Shown piece by piece: positions 25,043 to 33,961 of a DNA stretch of 53,197 bases (the first letter of the stretch is position 1; every line of letters begins with the position of its first letter). The stretch comes from COMBO-56-21 sp038852315 (GTDB lineage Archaea; Thermoplasmatota; Thermoplasmata; UBA10834): contig JAWCKF010000010.1 of assembly GCA_038852315.1 (NCBI GenBank), positions 1 through 53,197 on the forward strand, given 5' to 3'. Made by a program: the position numbers and the translations under genes. A model generated the notes under the pieces. The model was not told where the DNA came from and searched no databases. It saw only the letters and a program-made list of their open reading frames with translations.

Positions 25043-26184
25043 CCAGCCTCGAGGAGTTCAGGGACGAACTCGAGACGTGCTTCGGCACGTCATGTGGCTT
25101 CTGCGAGCGCGGCTGCCCGGTGTACCAGGTTCTCAAGGTGAAGACGCTCTGCATGAGGGGCAGGAACAGGACCATGCTGGGTCTCATCCAGGGGAGGTTC
25201 GACATCACCCCCGCCGTGATCGAGGCGGCGTTCGAGTGCACCCTGTGCGGGAACTGCGACAGGTGGTGTGCGCTGAAGAACACGGAGCACACAAGGGCGT
25301 TCAGGGAGTTCCTGCTCAAGCGCGGCGTCGAGCCGATGAAGGAGCACTCGTCTATCCTGCTGAGCATCAGGAACTACGGCAACCCATGGTTCCAGCCCAG
25401 GAGCGCGAGGAACAGATGGGCGAGACAGCTCGACATACCAAAGGCCGCTCCAGGGAAGCAGGATGTGCTGTTCTTCGCAGGGTGCACCTCGGCAGTGACG
25501 AAACAGTTGAACAGGAGCCTCGTCGCGAGCGCGAAGCTGCTGCAGAGGGCGGGTGTGAACTTCGCCACGATGAACCAGGACGAACCGTGCTGTGGCTCGA
25601 CGCTACTGCGGGTAGGCCAGACGGAGGCCTACAAGGAACTCGCTGCGGAGAACCTGAGGAAGTTCGACTTGCTAGGGATAAGGAGGATAGTCACGGCGTG
25701 TCCGGGGTGCTACACCACACTGAGGAAATCGCTGGAGGAGGCGGGGTCGAAGATATCGGTTGCACACATATCCACCGAGATCGCGCGCCTGATAGAGGAC
25801 GGGAGACTGCGCGTGCGGAGGTCAGGCGAGAAGGTGACATACCATGACCCTTGCCACCTTGGCAGGCTCGGCGGCATATTCGACGAGCCCAGGGTCATAG
25901 TCAAGGCAGTCGCCGAGCTCGTGGAGATGCCCAACAACAGGTACGAGTCGAGATGCTGCGGCGCCGGTGCTGGCCTCCAGAGCGCCTTCCCGAAGCTCTC
26001 GAGGGAGCTGGCGGCCAGAAGGGTTGCCGAAGCGAAGGCCACCGGGGCCGCGGCGATCGTCACCGCATGTCCGTTCTGCGAAACCCAGCTCAGGACGGTG
26101 CCGGGCATCAGGGTCATCGATCTGATGGAGCTGCTCCTCGACTCGCTCGAGAACGATGCCGGAGACGGAGAGGTGCAGGCCTAG
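25039..26184 (+). CDS. Iron-sulfur subunit with two CCG domains (GlcF/HdrD-like)
   Basis: A 381-residue protein that should pass electrons from the GlcD-like subunit. The second 4Fe-4S site is canonical CTLCGNCDRWC; the first is spaced CFGTSCGFCERGC, so the first gap is CxxxxC instead of CxxC. Two cysteine-rich CCG motifs follow, near CCGSTLLRVGQTE and CCGAGAGLQSAF, each preceded by CPGC or CPFC elements. This is the same design as the C-terminal half of GlcF and HdrD. It overlaps the flavoprotein gene (ATGA), so the two act together. Confidence 0.9.
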   Translation: MTSLEEFRDELETCFGTSCGFCERGCPVYQVLKVKTLCMRGRNRTMLGLIQGRFDITPAVIEAAFECTLCGNCDRWCALKNTEHTRAFREFLLKRGVEPMKEHSSILLSIRNYGNPWFQPRSARNRWARQLDIPKAAPGKQDVLFFAGCTSAVTKQLNRSLVASAKLLQRAGVNFATMNQDEPCCGSTLLRVGQTEAYKELAAENLRKFDLLGIRRIVTACPGCYTTLRKSLEEAGSKISVAHISTEIARLIEDGRLRVRRSGEKVTYHDPCHLGRLGGIFDEPRVIVKAVAELVEMPNNRYESRCCGAGAGLQSAFPKLSRELAARRVAEAKATGAAAIVTACPFCETQLRTVPGIRVIDLMELLLDSLENDAGDGEVQA

Positions 26185-26195
26185 GAGCTGGTGGG

Positions 26196-26429
26196 CTACT
26201 TCCGGGGGGCCTCCCGCTGTTTCGCCGCGTCCCTCGCGAGCACCCATATCGACATGAATATGACAGCGACGCCGAGAGAGAGGCCGCTGGCCCACAGCAC
26301 CTTCGTCGTGTTCGCGGCATCCGATATCGCGATGTACAGATACAGGAGCGCGATGCCGACCAGTGCGAACGCCCCGCCCATCTGAATGGACATCCTGGAC
26401 AGCTGGGCCATTGTCTCCGACTCTACCAT
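26196..26429 (-). CDS. Small two-helix membrane protein
   Basis: A 77-residue protein with two hydrophobic segments (about residues 20-37 and 45-63) and a basic C-terminus. The ATG at 26429 has a GGAGG site seven bases upstream and a TATA-like GCTTAAGTA (minus strand) near 26465-26473; an open frame extends to 26579 but lacks these signals. Not recognised; function unknown. Confidence 0.6.
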   Translation of the reverse strand: MVESETMAQLSRMSIQMGGAFALVGIALLYLYIAISDAANTTKVLWASGLSLGVAVIFMSIWVLARDAAKQREAPRK

Positions 26430-26573
26430 CCTGATCCTCCGGTGACGGCTAAGGCCCCGGACCGTACTTAAGCGTTTACCTGGACTCCCCAGAATCCCCC
26501 GAAGGACAGCGACCCTTCGGAACTGACATGTCAGCGCTTGACACAAGACACCAAACGTCAATAGCCGCATCAA

Positions 26574-27395
26574 ATGCAAATGAGATCGAGAAGTGTCAAC
26601 AGGCTCGCCGTCGTCGGGGCCGCACTTGCAGTGGCCTCGTTGCCGTCGTGGGTCATCGAACTCATGTCCTATCCGGCCATGGCAGTCTCTGACACGGATC
26701 TCGACAGAGCCCTTGATACGGTGATGGGCGCCGTCTCCGCCATCGCAATCGCGTCAGCAGCTCTCATGTCAGCGACGCCTCTGGCATCCTTTGGACTGAT
26801 TCCTGGGTTAGTCTGCTGGCCTCTTCATTCGTGGCACTCCTGCCTCCACGGCAAAGAAGGCTGGTGGGCGTTGTTGCTCCTTTATCTGGCGCCGCTCACA
26901 GGCACTGCTGCGAGCATCTCGTCCGCGTTTGTTCGCTCTGGCGATTCCTCAGCTGAAGGCGGAAGGCACCTCATCAGAACAAACATCTGGACGTTCCCGC
27001 GGCCGATAGAGGAGCAGGTTCCACAAAGGGCCGTGAAAGCAGTCGGCGCTTCAGCAGACCCGATGAGCCTGATCCGCGTATCGATCCTCGTATTCGTGGT
27101 CGGTGTGATCATGTCGTGCGCGATGTTCGTGTTCGCGTGGACGCTCACCAGGGAAGTATCTGACATCCATATCACGATCGTGGTCAACAGGGCGGAATAC
27201 GACGGATTCCGGATATCCGTCACAGTGGACGATGAAACTGTCGTGTCAGAGGAAGAGCAGCTCGGCCTCCTCTCCGGCCTCTCATACCAGCAGGCGGTGG
27301 TCGCCGTCGAGGCGGGCACGCACAGGGTCGAGATAGACTTGGTCAGCCATTCCAAGGCACTCACGGCCGGCACGGCAACGGTCCAGACCGCTTGA
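26574..27395 (+). CDS. Membrane protein with C-terminal beta domain
   Basis: A 273-residue protein I do not recognise. It has four or five hydrophobic segments (around residues 10-30, 50-65, 75-88, 97-115, 168-190) and a C-terminal outer part of about 75 residues with repeated strands (ITIVVNRAEYDGFRISVTV, VVAVEAGTHRVEIDLV), like a small beta-sandwich. GC is somewhat lower than its neighbours. The ATG at 26574 or 26580 could start it. It converges on AlaX with a 1-base gap. Confidence 0.6.
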   Translation: MQMRSRSVNRLAVVGAALAVASLPSWVIELMSYPAMAVSDTDLDRALDTVMGAVSAIAIASAALMSATPLASFGLIPGLVCWPLHSWHSCLHGKEGWWALLLLYLAPLTGTAASISSAFVRSGDSSAEGGRHLIRTNIWTFPRPIEEQVPQRAVKAVGASADPMSLIRVSILVFVVGVIMSCAMFVFAWTLTREVSDIHITIVVNRAEYDGFRISVTVDDETVVSEEEQLGLLSGLSYQQAVVAVEAGTHRVEIDLVSHSKALTAGTATVQTA

Positions 27396-27396
27396 T

Positions 27397-28110
27397 TCAT
27401 GCCAGCTCGTATGTTATCCTCTCTCGATCCTTGCCCTTGTTCTCCCTCTTGGTTATCCTTATCCTCCCTACCTCCGAGAGGGACCGCACATGCGTCCCAG
27501 CGCACGGACACACGTCATAGGGTTCGATCTTCACGGTCCTAAGCTCCCTGACGGACTTGGGGAGCAGGTCGAGGTTGGCCCTCTGGGCGTCTATGTTCCT
27601 CTCGAGCTCCTCCCTGAGAGTGGTGCATATCTCCACCCGCGCGCCCGAGGCGAGGATCTCGTTCACCCTGCTCTCTACCGCGGCTATCATCTCGTCCGTG
27701 AACTTGATCGGCGCGAAGTCTATCCTCGACCGGTCGTGGTACAGCTGGTTGCCCACGGTCCGTGCCTTGTACAGGTCGTAGACGACCCCGGACACGATGT
27801 GCTGGGCCGTGTGCATCCTCATGTGGGCGTACCTGCGCGCCCAGTCTATCACGCCGTGGACCTGGTCGGGCACCAGGTCCGGGTCCTGCGCGAGGTGGTG
27901 CCTCACGCCCTCCTTCTTGGTCACCTCTCGGACCTCCACTCTGCCCCCGGGCCACTCGAGGTGCCCCACATCCGACGGCTGGCCTCCTCCGAGCGGATAG
28001 AACGCCGTCCTGTCTAGGACCACATAGTCGAACCCGCGCTCGAGCACGCGCGCGTCGAACTCTCTGATATAGTTAGATTCGATGTCCTTCATGTAGAGCA
28101 GCTCGGTCAT
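27397..28110 (-). CDS. alaX: Alanyl-tRNA editing protein AlaX
   Basis: A 237-residue free-standing editing domain that removes mischarged serine (or glycine) from tRNA-Ala. The zinc site is intact: HTAQHIVSG (HxxxH, about residue 100) and CPCAGTHV (Cys and His, about 205). The length fits AlaX-M, which adds an N-terminal beta domain (FYPLGGGQPSDVGHL). The open frame runs to 28773 through the next gene's antisense frame, so the ATG at 28110 is chosen because it gives the family's start (MTELLYMKD). Confidence 0.9.
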   Translation of the reverse strand: MTELLYMKDIESNYIREFDARVLERGFDYVVLDRTAFYPLGGGQPSDVGHLEWPGGRVEVREVTKKEGVRHHLAQDPDLVPDQVHGVIDWARRYAHMRMHTAQHIVSGVVYDLYKARTVGNQLYHDRSRIDFAPIKFTDEMIAAVESRVNEILASGARVEICTTLREELERNIDAQRANLDLLPKSVRELRTVKIEPYDVCPCAGTHVRSLSEVGRIRITKRENKGKDRERITYELA

Positions 28111-28172
28111 GGCGTCCACTGCCTCGCAGATGTTTGGATAGTACGCGAAATGCCGGTAAGGCGGAAATAGTT

Positions 28173-28820
28173 TTACTCTTTCGGGGCGCCGCAGTTCGGG
28201 CAGGAGTGCATGAACACTGGATACTGCACGTTGCAGTTCTTGCACCTGACCATCGGCGTCTGGGGGCCGTGGTGCGCGGCATGCGCCGGAGGGGCGGCCG
28301 GCTGGGCCGGCGCAGGCGGCGGCGCAGGTGTCGGCTGCACAGGCGCCGGCGGAGGAACATATGGCTGCTGCACGGCGACAGTCCCCGGCGCATATGGCTG
28401 GTAACCGGCCTGCTGCTGAGCTGCGAGCGCATCGCCCAGTTTCGCATAAGTGAGGATCAGGAGCAGCGCTGGCAGGATGAACGCTATCAGTCCGAAGACG
28501 ATCCAAATCAGCGTGTCGTTCTTGGCGTCGTGGAACCTGCCCTGGTCGATCGCGTCTATGACCGTCTTCTTCAGGAAGACCGCTGAGAGGAACGACATCA
28601 GCATAGCGAGCAGGCCGAACACGCCCAGCGCCAGCAGCCCTCGACCGCCCACAGTGAACGATGCTGTCAATGCGATGATCGCGACGACGAACCATACCAC
28701 GGTCATAAGGAAGAACAGTATCTGAGCCCACCAGGCGAACCTGCGTCCCTCTGCGACCTCTCTTGGTAGCCACGGTGGGGTGGTGCCGTGGGCGAATATC
28801 GAACTTACCGGGCTGCTCAT
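28173..28820 (-). CDS. Membrane protein with Pro/Ala linker and zinc ribbon
   Basis: A 215-residue protein with three hydrophobic segments (about residues 32-50, 58-80, 103-125), then a linker rich in Pro, Ala and Gln (about 135-187) and a C-terminal zinc ribbon with CKNCNVQYPVFMHSCPNCG. Not assigned to a named family. Similar membrane/zinc-ribbon designs occur at 37944 and 38620 in this window. A role in membrane signalling or stress sensing is a guess. Confidence 0.7.
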   Translation of the reverse strand: MSSPVSSIFAHGTTPPWLPREVAEGRRFAWWAQILFFLMTVVWFVVAIIALTASFTVGGRGLLALGVFGLLAMLMSFLSAVFLKKTVIDAIDQGRFHDAKNDTLIWIVFGLIAFILPALLLILTYAKLGDALAAQQQAGYQPYAPGTVAVQQPYVPPPAPVQPTPAPPPAPAQPAAPPAHAAHHGPQTPMVRCKNCNVQYPVFMHSCPNCGAPKE

Positions 28821-28961
28821 AATCGATTGCCTCCTCTACCTCATCCCTTCTAGGACCGCGCGGTTGCGGCCCTGCGTGAAGTATCGTGATGGCCGTATAT
28901 TAGTCTTTCCAGGAACTGGCCAGCTGCGTCGCGAGCTGCAGGACCGCACGCACGAGAGAGC

Positions 28962-30056
28962 TCAGAGCGAGCGGGCCAACCTGTCCGTCTCCTGGATGGC
29001 TTCCAGAACCATCTTGGGAGTAACCGCAAACGGCATGCACGTCATGGTGTCGTTCGGGTCGCATGCCCTCTCTGCAGCCGCGATGAGACGGCCTAGATCC
29101 AGTTCGCCGAGGTCCCTCAGCTTGGTCGGGAGCCCGACCTCGCGGCACCAGCGCATGACCCTCTCGACCTCCCCCATCGGCCTCTTCTCGAGCATCATCT
29201 GAACGAGCGTGCCGAAGGCCACGATCTCCCCGTGCTTCCTCGCTATGCCTGGGACTGTCGTGAGGCCGTTGTGTATGGCGTGCGCGGCGGCGCACCCTCC
29301 GCCTCCGAAACCGAACCCGCTCTGAAGCTTGATGGCCTCCACCACCGCCTCGACGGCCTCCGTCACCCTGCCCGCCTCGACGTCCTTTTTCGCCTGGATC
29401 CCGTACCTCATCAGCGTCTCGAAGCACTTGAGGTTGACCTCCAGGGCGGCGGTCGTCGCCTGCTCCGCCCCCCGCTTACCCTTCTGAGAAGCGGCATACG
29501 CTGGCTTCTCGAACGCCGAGGCGAGGGCGTCGCCCATGCCCTGGACGAAGTACATCACCGGTGCCCGGGCGATGACCTCTGTGTCGACCAGCACGAGCAC
29601 GGGCGCGCGGGTCAGATACATGTCCTCCACGAACCTGTGGTCTTCCGTGTATATCACCGCATCGGCCATCTGATCCGCGTTAGTGGCACACTGGGTCGGC
29701 ACACATATGACGGGCGCCTTCAGCCTCTCCCCGACCGCCTTGGCGGTGTCCACGGCCTTGCCCCCGCCGCATCCGATGATCACGTCGGCGTCCCTCGTTT
29801 CCGCCTTTGCCGAAACGTCGGCTATCTTCGCCCTCGTGCACTCGGTCACGGTGTCGTCGTACCCGATCATGGGAGCGCCCACGGATAGCAGGCTGGCCTG
29901 GATGCGGGCCCTCACCTTCGAGAAGCTCGTCCTGCCGGCCACTACGAAGGGGCGGTCCCCGTACTGCCTGACGTGCGCACCCAGCTGGCTGAGCACACCA
30001 GGACCCTGGAGGTATTTCGCCGGCATGATGACCCTTCGGAACCCGCCCTCGGACAC
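28962..30056 (-). CDS. Glycerol dehydrogenase-like enzyme (GldA family)
   Basis: A 364-residue NAD(P)-dependent, metal-dependent alcohol dehydrogenase of the iron-containing family. The dinucleotide loop is GCGGGKAVDTAKAV, the metal ligands are in GMGDALAS, AHAIHNGL and KHGEIVAFG, and VLVDTEVIARAP matches GldA. The usual GldA segment STDAP reads CATNADQM, replacing the Asp that contacts glycerol by Asn, so the substrate could differ. It is not the glycerol-1-phosphate dehydrogenase of archaeal lipids (EgsA) judging from these motifs, though the families are related. It stands between two gaps. Confidence 0.8.
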   Translation of the reverse strand: MSEGGFRRVIMPAKYLQGPGVLSQLGAHVRQYGDRPFVVAGRTSFSKVRARIQASLLSVGAPMIGYDDTVTECTRAKIADVSAKAETRDADVIIGCGGGKAVDTAKAVGERLKAPVICVPTQCATNADQMADAVIYTEDHRFVEDMYLTRAPVLVLVDTEVIARAPVMYFVQGMGDALASAFEKPAYAASQKGKRGAEQATTAALEVNLKCFETLMRYGIQAKKDVEAGRVTEAVEAVVEAIKLQSGFGFGGGGCAAAHAIHNGLTTVPGIARKHGEIVAFGTLVQMMLEKRPMGEVERVMRWCREVGLPTKLRDLGELDLGRLIAAAERACDPNDTMTCMPFAVTPKMVLEAIQETDRLARSL

Positions 30057-30224
30057 GTGACACGACCTCCCAGAACACCCTCGGAGACGCCGACGTAGCC
30101 ATGACTTATGCTGATTTCAAGCTTCCGACACGGCTTCGGCGAATCGTTCTGCGCACGCTGGGCGATAGCTGGGACCGCTCGATCTCTAGCGGGAGTGTTC
30201 CACGCAAAGGAATAAGTACGGTCA

Positions 30225-31106
30225 ATGGCTAACAGCCCGCCACAGACAGACCTGAAGACGAAGCACACGCTGGTGACACTCAATCACCAAGTGGTGATTA
30301 GCACATACACAGACCGGTTCGTGAAGCGCATGAAATACGATTTCTACAAGGAGATTTACTCACAGCTGAGGAAGCCGTCGGACATAGACCATCTCGCAAA
30401 GAGGTACGGGCTCGACAGGGAACTGCTACTCGTGATGTACACCCAAAGGACTGTGCGCGACGCGACGCGCAGGTTCTACATAGTCAAGAAGGACATCAAG
30501 AAGATCGCGCGCGAGTGGAGGAAGGGTGTTCCCATCGTCAAGCTGGCGCGCGAGATGAACTTCCCGCCCGTGCTCCTGGGCCTTCTGCTGGCGCCGGAGA
30601 TAGGCCTCACCAGGAAGCAGTTCTGGAAGTACCTGAGGGAGAACGACTCGTGCCCGGGCGGACGCATAAAGAAGGAGATGAAGCAGGTCGCGGAGGCCGA
30701 CATAATCTACTCGCCACGTGGGGCCCAGATACAGACCGAGCGCGGCCAGTGGGGCGAGAGGAGGCTGCACGACTGGCTCGACAAGCGCGATATCAAGTAC
30801 AGGACCGAGGCCGACCTCAGGGCGACGCACAAGAAGACGCCGGACTGCCTCCTGGCGAAGCCGATACAGATCAACGGCACGAAGGTCCACTGGATAGAGT
30901 CGAAGGCGTCCTTCGGTGACGAGGTCGAGCTCAGGAAGAACGCTCGCAGGCAGCTGAAGCCCTACACGGACATGTTCGGCACGGGCGCGGTCGTCTACTG
31001 GTTCGGGTTCGTCGAGGGGATCGAGCCTCCTGAGGGGGTCGTGCTGCTCGACGGCAGCTTCTTCGACGACTGTCCTGGGGAGGATCCCGGGGGCAAACGT
31101 TTTTAG
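30225..31106 (+). CDS. TPD-motif PD-(D/E)XK nuclease (CDIN1/C15orf41-like)
   Basis: A 293-residue protein whose C-terminal half is a restriction-endonuclease-like fold. The TPD motif is at residues 205-207 and the catalytic E-x-K is Glu225-Ser-Lys227 within WIESKAS. The N-terminal half is helical and basic and may carry HTH units (DIDHLAKRYGLDRELLLVM, VPIVKLAREMNFPPVLLGL). This matches archaeal relatives of human CDIN1 (C15orf41), which binds Codanin-1. The next gene, 23 bases away, is another PD-(D/E)XK nuclease. A TATA-like GGAATAAGTAC at 30209-30219 is very close to the ATG, so the start could lie further in. Confidence 0.8.
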   Translation: MANSPPQTDLKTKHTLVTLNHQVVISTYTDRFVKRMKYDFYKEIYSQLRKPSDIDHLAKRYGLDRELLLVMYTQRTVRDATRRFYIVKKDIKKIAREWRKGVPIVKLAREMNFPPVLLGLLLAPEIGLTRKQFWKYLRENDSCPGGRIKKEMKQVAEADIIYSPRGAQIQTERGQWGERRLHDWLDKRDIKYRTEADLRATHKKTPDCLLAKPIQINGTKVHWIESKASFGDEVELRKNARRQLKPYTDMFGTGAVVYWFGFVEGIEPPEGVVLLDGSFFDDCPGEDPGGKRF

Positions 31107-31129
31107 CTGGATAGAGGCGTAGTTCCCGC

Positions 31130-32125
31130 GTGAAGAAGACACCTTCCGGGCTCATATCCGCGGGGGACCTCGAGAAGTTCAGCTACTGCCCGCTCAGCTG
31201 GTGGCTGAGCGACGAGCACGAGGGAGGGAGCGAGGAACTCTCTCGCGGGATATCTGGGCACGAGGAGCTCGGGCGGACGCTCTGGAAGATAGACTCTACG
31301 GAGAAGGCCGCAAGGGAGTCGGAGAGGTTGGTGTTCTGGTGGGCGATCGTTGCGACCCTGATCGCCATCCTGGGGCTCGAGCTGTTGCCGCTCGAGAACG
31401 CCCTCGAGTTCAGCCAGGTGCTGGGGATCGTTGCGCTGATATGGGTGCTCGCCGCGAGCTTCTTCCTGTACAAGGCGTCGAAGGCGAAGATGCACAGCAA
31501 GGTAATCGACTACGAGAAGATCATCACCATATTCGCGATAGTCGCCGTCGTGGTTGCCGCGAACGCCGTGGCATTCTCAGTCACGGACCTTAGGCTGGCG
31601 ATCGCACTCGAAGCGGTGGCCGTGATATGGCTCATGGGCGCGACCTTCTTCATGTACAGGACCCTCAGGTCGACTGAGGCTGCGGAATCCCTGAGACGGG
31701 AGTTCAGGGTGAAGGGGAAGATAGAGTACATAGACATGGAGGAGGCGAAGGCGTACAGGTCCGAGAAGTACGGCCTCACGGGCAGACCAGACTACGTCAT
31801 CAAGCTGGGGGACAACTTGATCCCTGTCGAGGAGAAGAAGGGCAGGACGCCGAGGGGACCTCTCTTCTCGCACATACTCCAGGTAGCCGCGTACTGCCTC
31901 CTGCTGGAGGAGGCCACGGGCAGGGCGCCGCCGTACGGCCTCCTGAAGTACCCCGAGCACGAGCACGAGATCGAGTACAACGAGGACCTGAAGAAGGTCC
32001 TCCTGGAGAAGCTGGATGAGATGCGCAGGATGATGGCCACAGGCGAGGCGCACAGGAACCACAACAGGCCCGGGAAATGCCTCCACTGTTCGAGGAACTC
32101 GGTCTGCCCCGAGAGGCTCGCGTGA
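31130..32125 (+). CDS. Cas4-like nuclease with inserted membrane helices
   Basis: A 331-residue protein. The Cas4/RecB signature is complete: Cys20 in FSYCPLSWWL, GRPDYVIK for the metal Asp, PVEEKKG for E-x-K, QVAAYCLLLEE for the QxxxY helix, and Cys317, Cys320, Cys326 for the iron-sulfur cluster. Between Cys20 and the nuclease core about 110 residues with four hydrophobic segments (roughly 68-90, 92-112, 130-150, 153-172) are inserted. No CRISPR genes are nearby. Upstream GTTTTTAGC at 31098-31106 is a TATA candidate, making the GTG at 31130 near-leaderless, although the TPD nuclease gene ends in the same place. Confidence 0.85.
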   Translation: MKKTPSGLISAGDLEKFSYCPLSWWLSDEHEGGSEELSRGISGHEELGRTLWKIDSTEKAARESERLVFWWAIVATLIAILGLELLPLENALEFSQVLGIVALIWVLAASFFLYKASKAKMHSKVIDYEKIITIFAIVAVVVAANAVAFSVTDLRLAIALEAVAVIWLMGATFFMYRTLRSTEAAESLRREFRVKGKIEYIDMEEAKAYRSEKYGLTGRPDYVIKLGDNLIPVEEKKGRTPRGPLFSHILQVAAYCLLLEEATGRAPPYGLLKYPEHEHEIEYNEDLKKVLLEKLDEMRRMMATGEAHRNHNRPGKCLHCSRNSVCPERLA

Positions 32126-32149
32126 GCGCTGCCGTCGGCAGCTGCGCTC

Positions 32150-33949
32150 TCACTCCACAGTGACCGTCTTCGCTATGTTCCTGGGCTTGTCTATGGGACA
32201 GCCCCTCGCCCTCGCCAGGTAGTACGCCCAGAGCTGCAGGACGACGATGGTCGGCACCGGGGCGAGGAGCGGGTTGATCTCCCTGATGTATATGACGTCG
32301 TCGACGAACTTAGGCAGCTCAGAATCCCCCTCGAAACCGATGGCTATCAGGGGGCTGCCGCGCGCCGACACCTCGCTTATGTTCCCCAGCATCTTCTCGT
32401 AAGTGCGGTCGCGGATCGCGATCGCAACGACGGGCGACTCTTTCGAAATGAGGGCGAGCGGGCCGTGCTTGAGTTCGCCCGCGGGGTAGCCCTCGCCGTG
32501 GATGTAGGATATCTCCTTCGTCTTCAGAGCGCCCTCGAGCGCGACTGGATAATGCACGCCCCTCCCTATGAAGAACATGTCCCTCGCATCTGCGTACTTC
32601 CTCGCGAGCCTCTCGATCTCCTCCGCCTGGTTGAGCACGTCCTGGACCGCCCTCGGCAGGCCGCGCAGGTCCGACACCATCGACCGCCTCGCCTGAGCTG
32701 TCATCGCCCTGGTCTGAGCACCAAGGTCCATGGCGAGGAGGTACAGCGCAACCAGCTGCGTCGTGAAAGTCTTCGTCGCCGCGACGCCTATCTCCGGCCC
32801 CGCCCTCGTGTATATGACGTGGTCCACCTCGCGCGTTATCGCCGAGCCCACGACGTTGGCTATCGCCACCGTCCTGTTGCCCCTCCTGCGGGCCTCACGG
32901 GCCGCGCCCACGGTGTCCGCGGTCTCGCCGCTCTGTGTAATGAGCACGACGAGAGGGTTCTCCCGGGCAGCGGGCGAGTACCTGTACTCCGAGGATATCT
33001 GGACAGTGGTGGGTATCTTGGCAAGCTCCTCGATGACGTACTTGCCCACGAGACCGGCATGATAGGACGTGCCGCACGCGACTATCTTGACGCTCGAGAA
33101 GTTGCTGCCCATGAAGAACGGCTCTGGCTCGAGCGACTCGATCCTTCCCAGGAGCGAGTCGTGGATGGCGTCGGGCTGCTCGAATATCTCCTTCAGCATG
33201 AAGTGCGGGTAGCCAGCCTTCTCAGCGTCCTCGACGCTCCAAGTGATCTTCTGGACCGGGTGGTCGACGGTCTTACCCTCCCGATCGAAAACGGCCACTG
33301 AATCCGCCGTGACACGGACGATCTCGTCGTCCTGGATGTAGATCACGCGGTTGGTGTATTTCAGCAGGGCGGTCACATCGCTCGCGACGAAGTTCTCACC
33401 CTCCCCGAGGCCCACCACGAGCGGGCTCTCGCGCCTCGCGGCCACGATGCAATCGTGACCCGCTGAGACGACCGCGAAAGCGTACGTGCCCTCCACCCTG
33501 GACAGGGCCTTAGAAACGGCCGCCACGAGGTCTCCCTTCAACTCCGACTCGACCAGGTGTGCGAAGACCTCCGAATCCGTCTCGGACGAGAACCTGTGCC
33601 CGGCCTTCGCCAGCGACTCTCTGAGCTCCATGAAGTTGCTGATGATGCCGTTGTGCACGACCGCCAGCCCGCCCGAGCAGTCGGAGAGCGGGTGGGCGTT
33701 CTCTGTCGTCGGCCTGCCCTGGGTGGCCCACCTGGTGTGGGCTATCCCGAGCACGCCCTCCATGGTCGGCATCTGCCCCTCCAGCACAGCGATCTCGCCT
33801 TTGGTCTTGAAAAGCTGGAGGCCTATCCCAGCCCCGCCGACCACGGCGATGCCCGCGGAGTCGTACCCCCTGTACTCGAGCCGCTTCAGACAGTCGAGGA
33901 GCACGGGCTGCGCGTCCCTCCTGCCGGCAAACCCCACAATGCCGCACAT
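32150..33949 (-). CDS. glmS: Glutamine--fructose-6-phosphate aminotransferase
   Basis: A 599-residue enzyme making glucosamine-6-phosphate from fructose-6-phosphate and glutamine. The catalytic Cys follows the initiator Met (MCGIVGFAG), so the ATG at 33949 is the true start rather than one three codons upstream. The glutaminase domain (about 1-230) is followed by two SIS domains, with TQSGETADTVGA and KTKEISYIHGEGYPAGELKHGP as clear marks, and the C-terminal KPRNIAKTVTVE. It lies 12 bases downstream of the GlmU-like gene in one operon. Confidence 0.97.
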   Translation of the reverse strand: MCGIVGFAGRRDAQPVLLDCLKRLEYRGYDSAGIAVVGGAGIGLQLFKTKGEIAVLEGQMPTMEGVLGIAHTRWATQGRPTTENAHPLSDCSGGLAVVHNGIISNFMELRESLAKAGHRFSSETDSEVFAHLVESELKGDLVAAVSKALSRVEGTYAFAVVSAGHDCIVAARRESPLVVGLGEGENFVASDVTALLKYTNRVIYIQDDEIVRVTADSVAVFDREGKTVDHPVQKITWSVEDAEKAGYPHFMLKEIFEQPDAIHDSLLGRIESLEPEPFFMGSNFSSVKIVACGTSYHAGLVGKYVIEELAKIPTTVQISSEYRYSPAARENPLVVLITQSGETADTVGAAREARRRGNRTVAIANVVGSAITREVDHVIYTRAGPEIGVAATKTFTTQLVALYLLAMDLGAQTRAMTAQARRSMVSDLRGLPRAVQDVLNQAEEIERLARKYADARDMFFIGRGVHYPVALEGALKTKEISYIHGEGYPAGELKHGPLALISKESPVVAIAIRDRTYEKMLGNISEVSARGSPLIAIGFEGDSELPKFVDDVIYIREINPLLAPVPTIVVLQLWAYYLARARGCPIDKPRNIAKTVTVE

Positions 33950-33961
33950 GCGTAGCACACC

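Noticed and set aside
27397..28773. 458-codon frame read as one protein
   Set aside because: Only the last 237 codons match AlaX; the rest overlaps a convincing membrane/zinc-ribbon gene in another frame.
28962..30056. Glycerol-1-phosphate dehydrogenase for archaeal lipids
   Set aside because: Motifs such as VLVDTEVIARAP and AHAIHNGL match GldA rather than EgsA.
31130..32125. CRISPR locus near the Cas4-like gene
   Set aside because: No direct repeat array and no cas1, cas2 or effector genes were found anywhere in the window.
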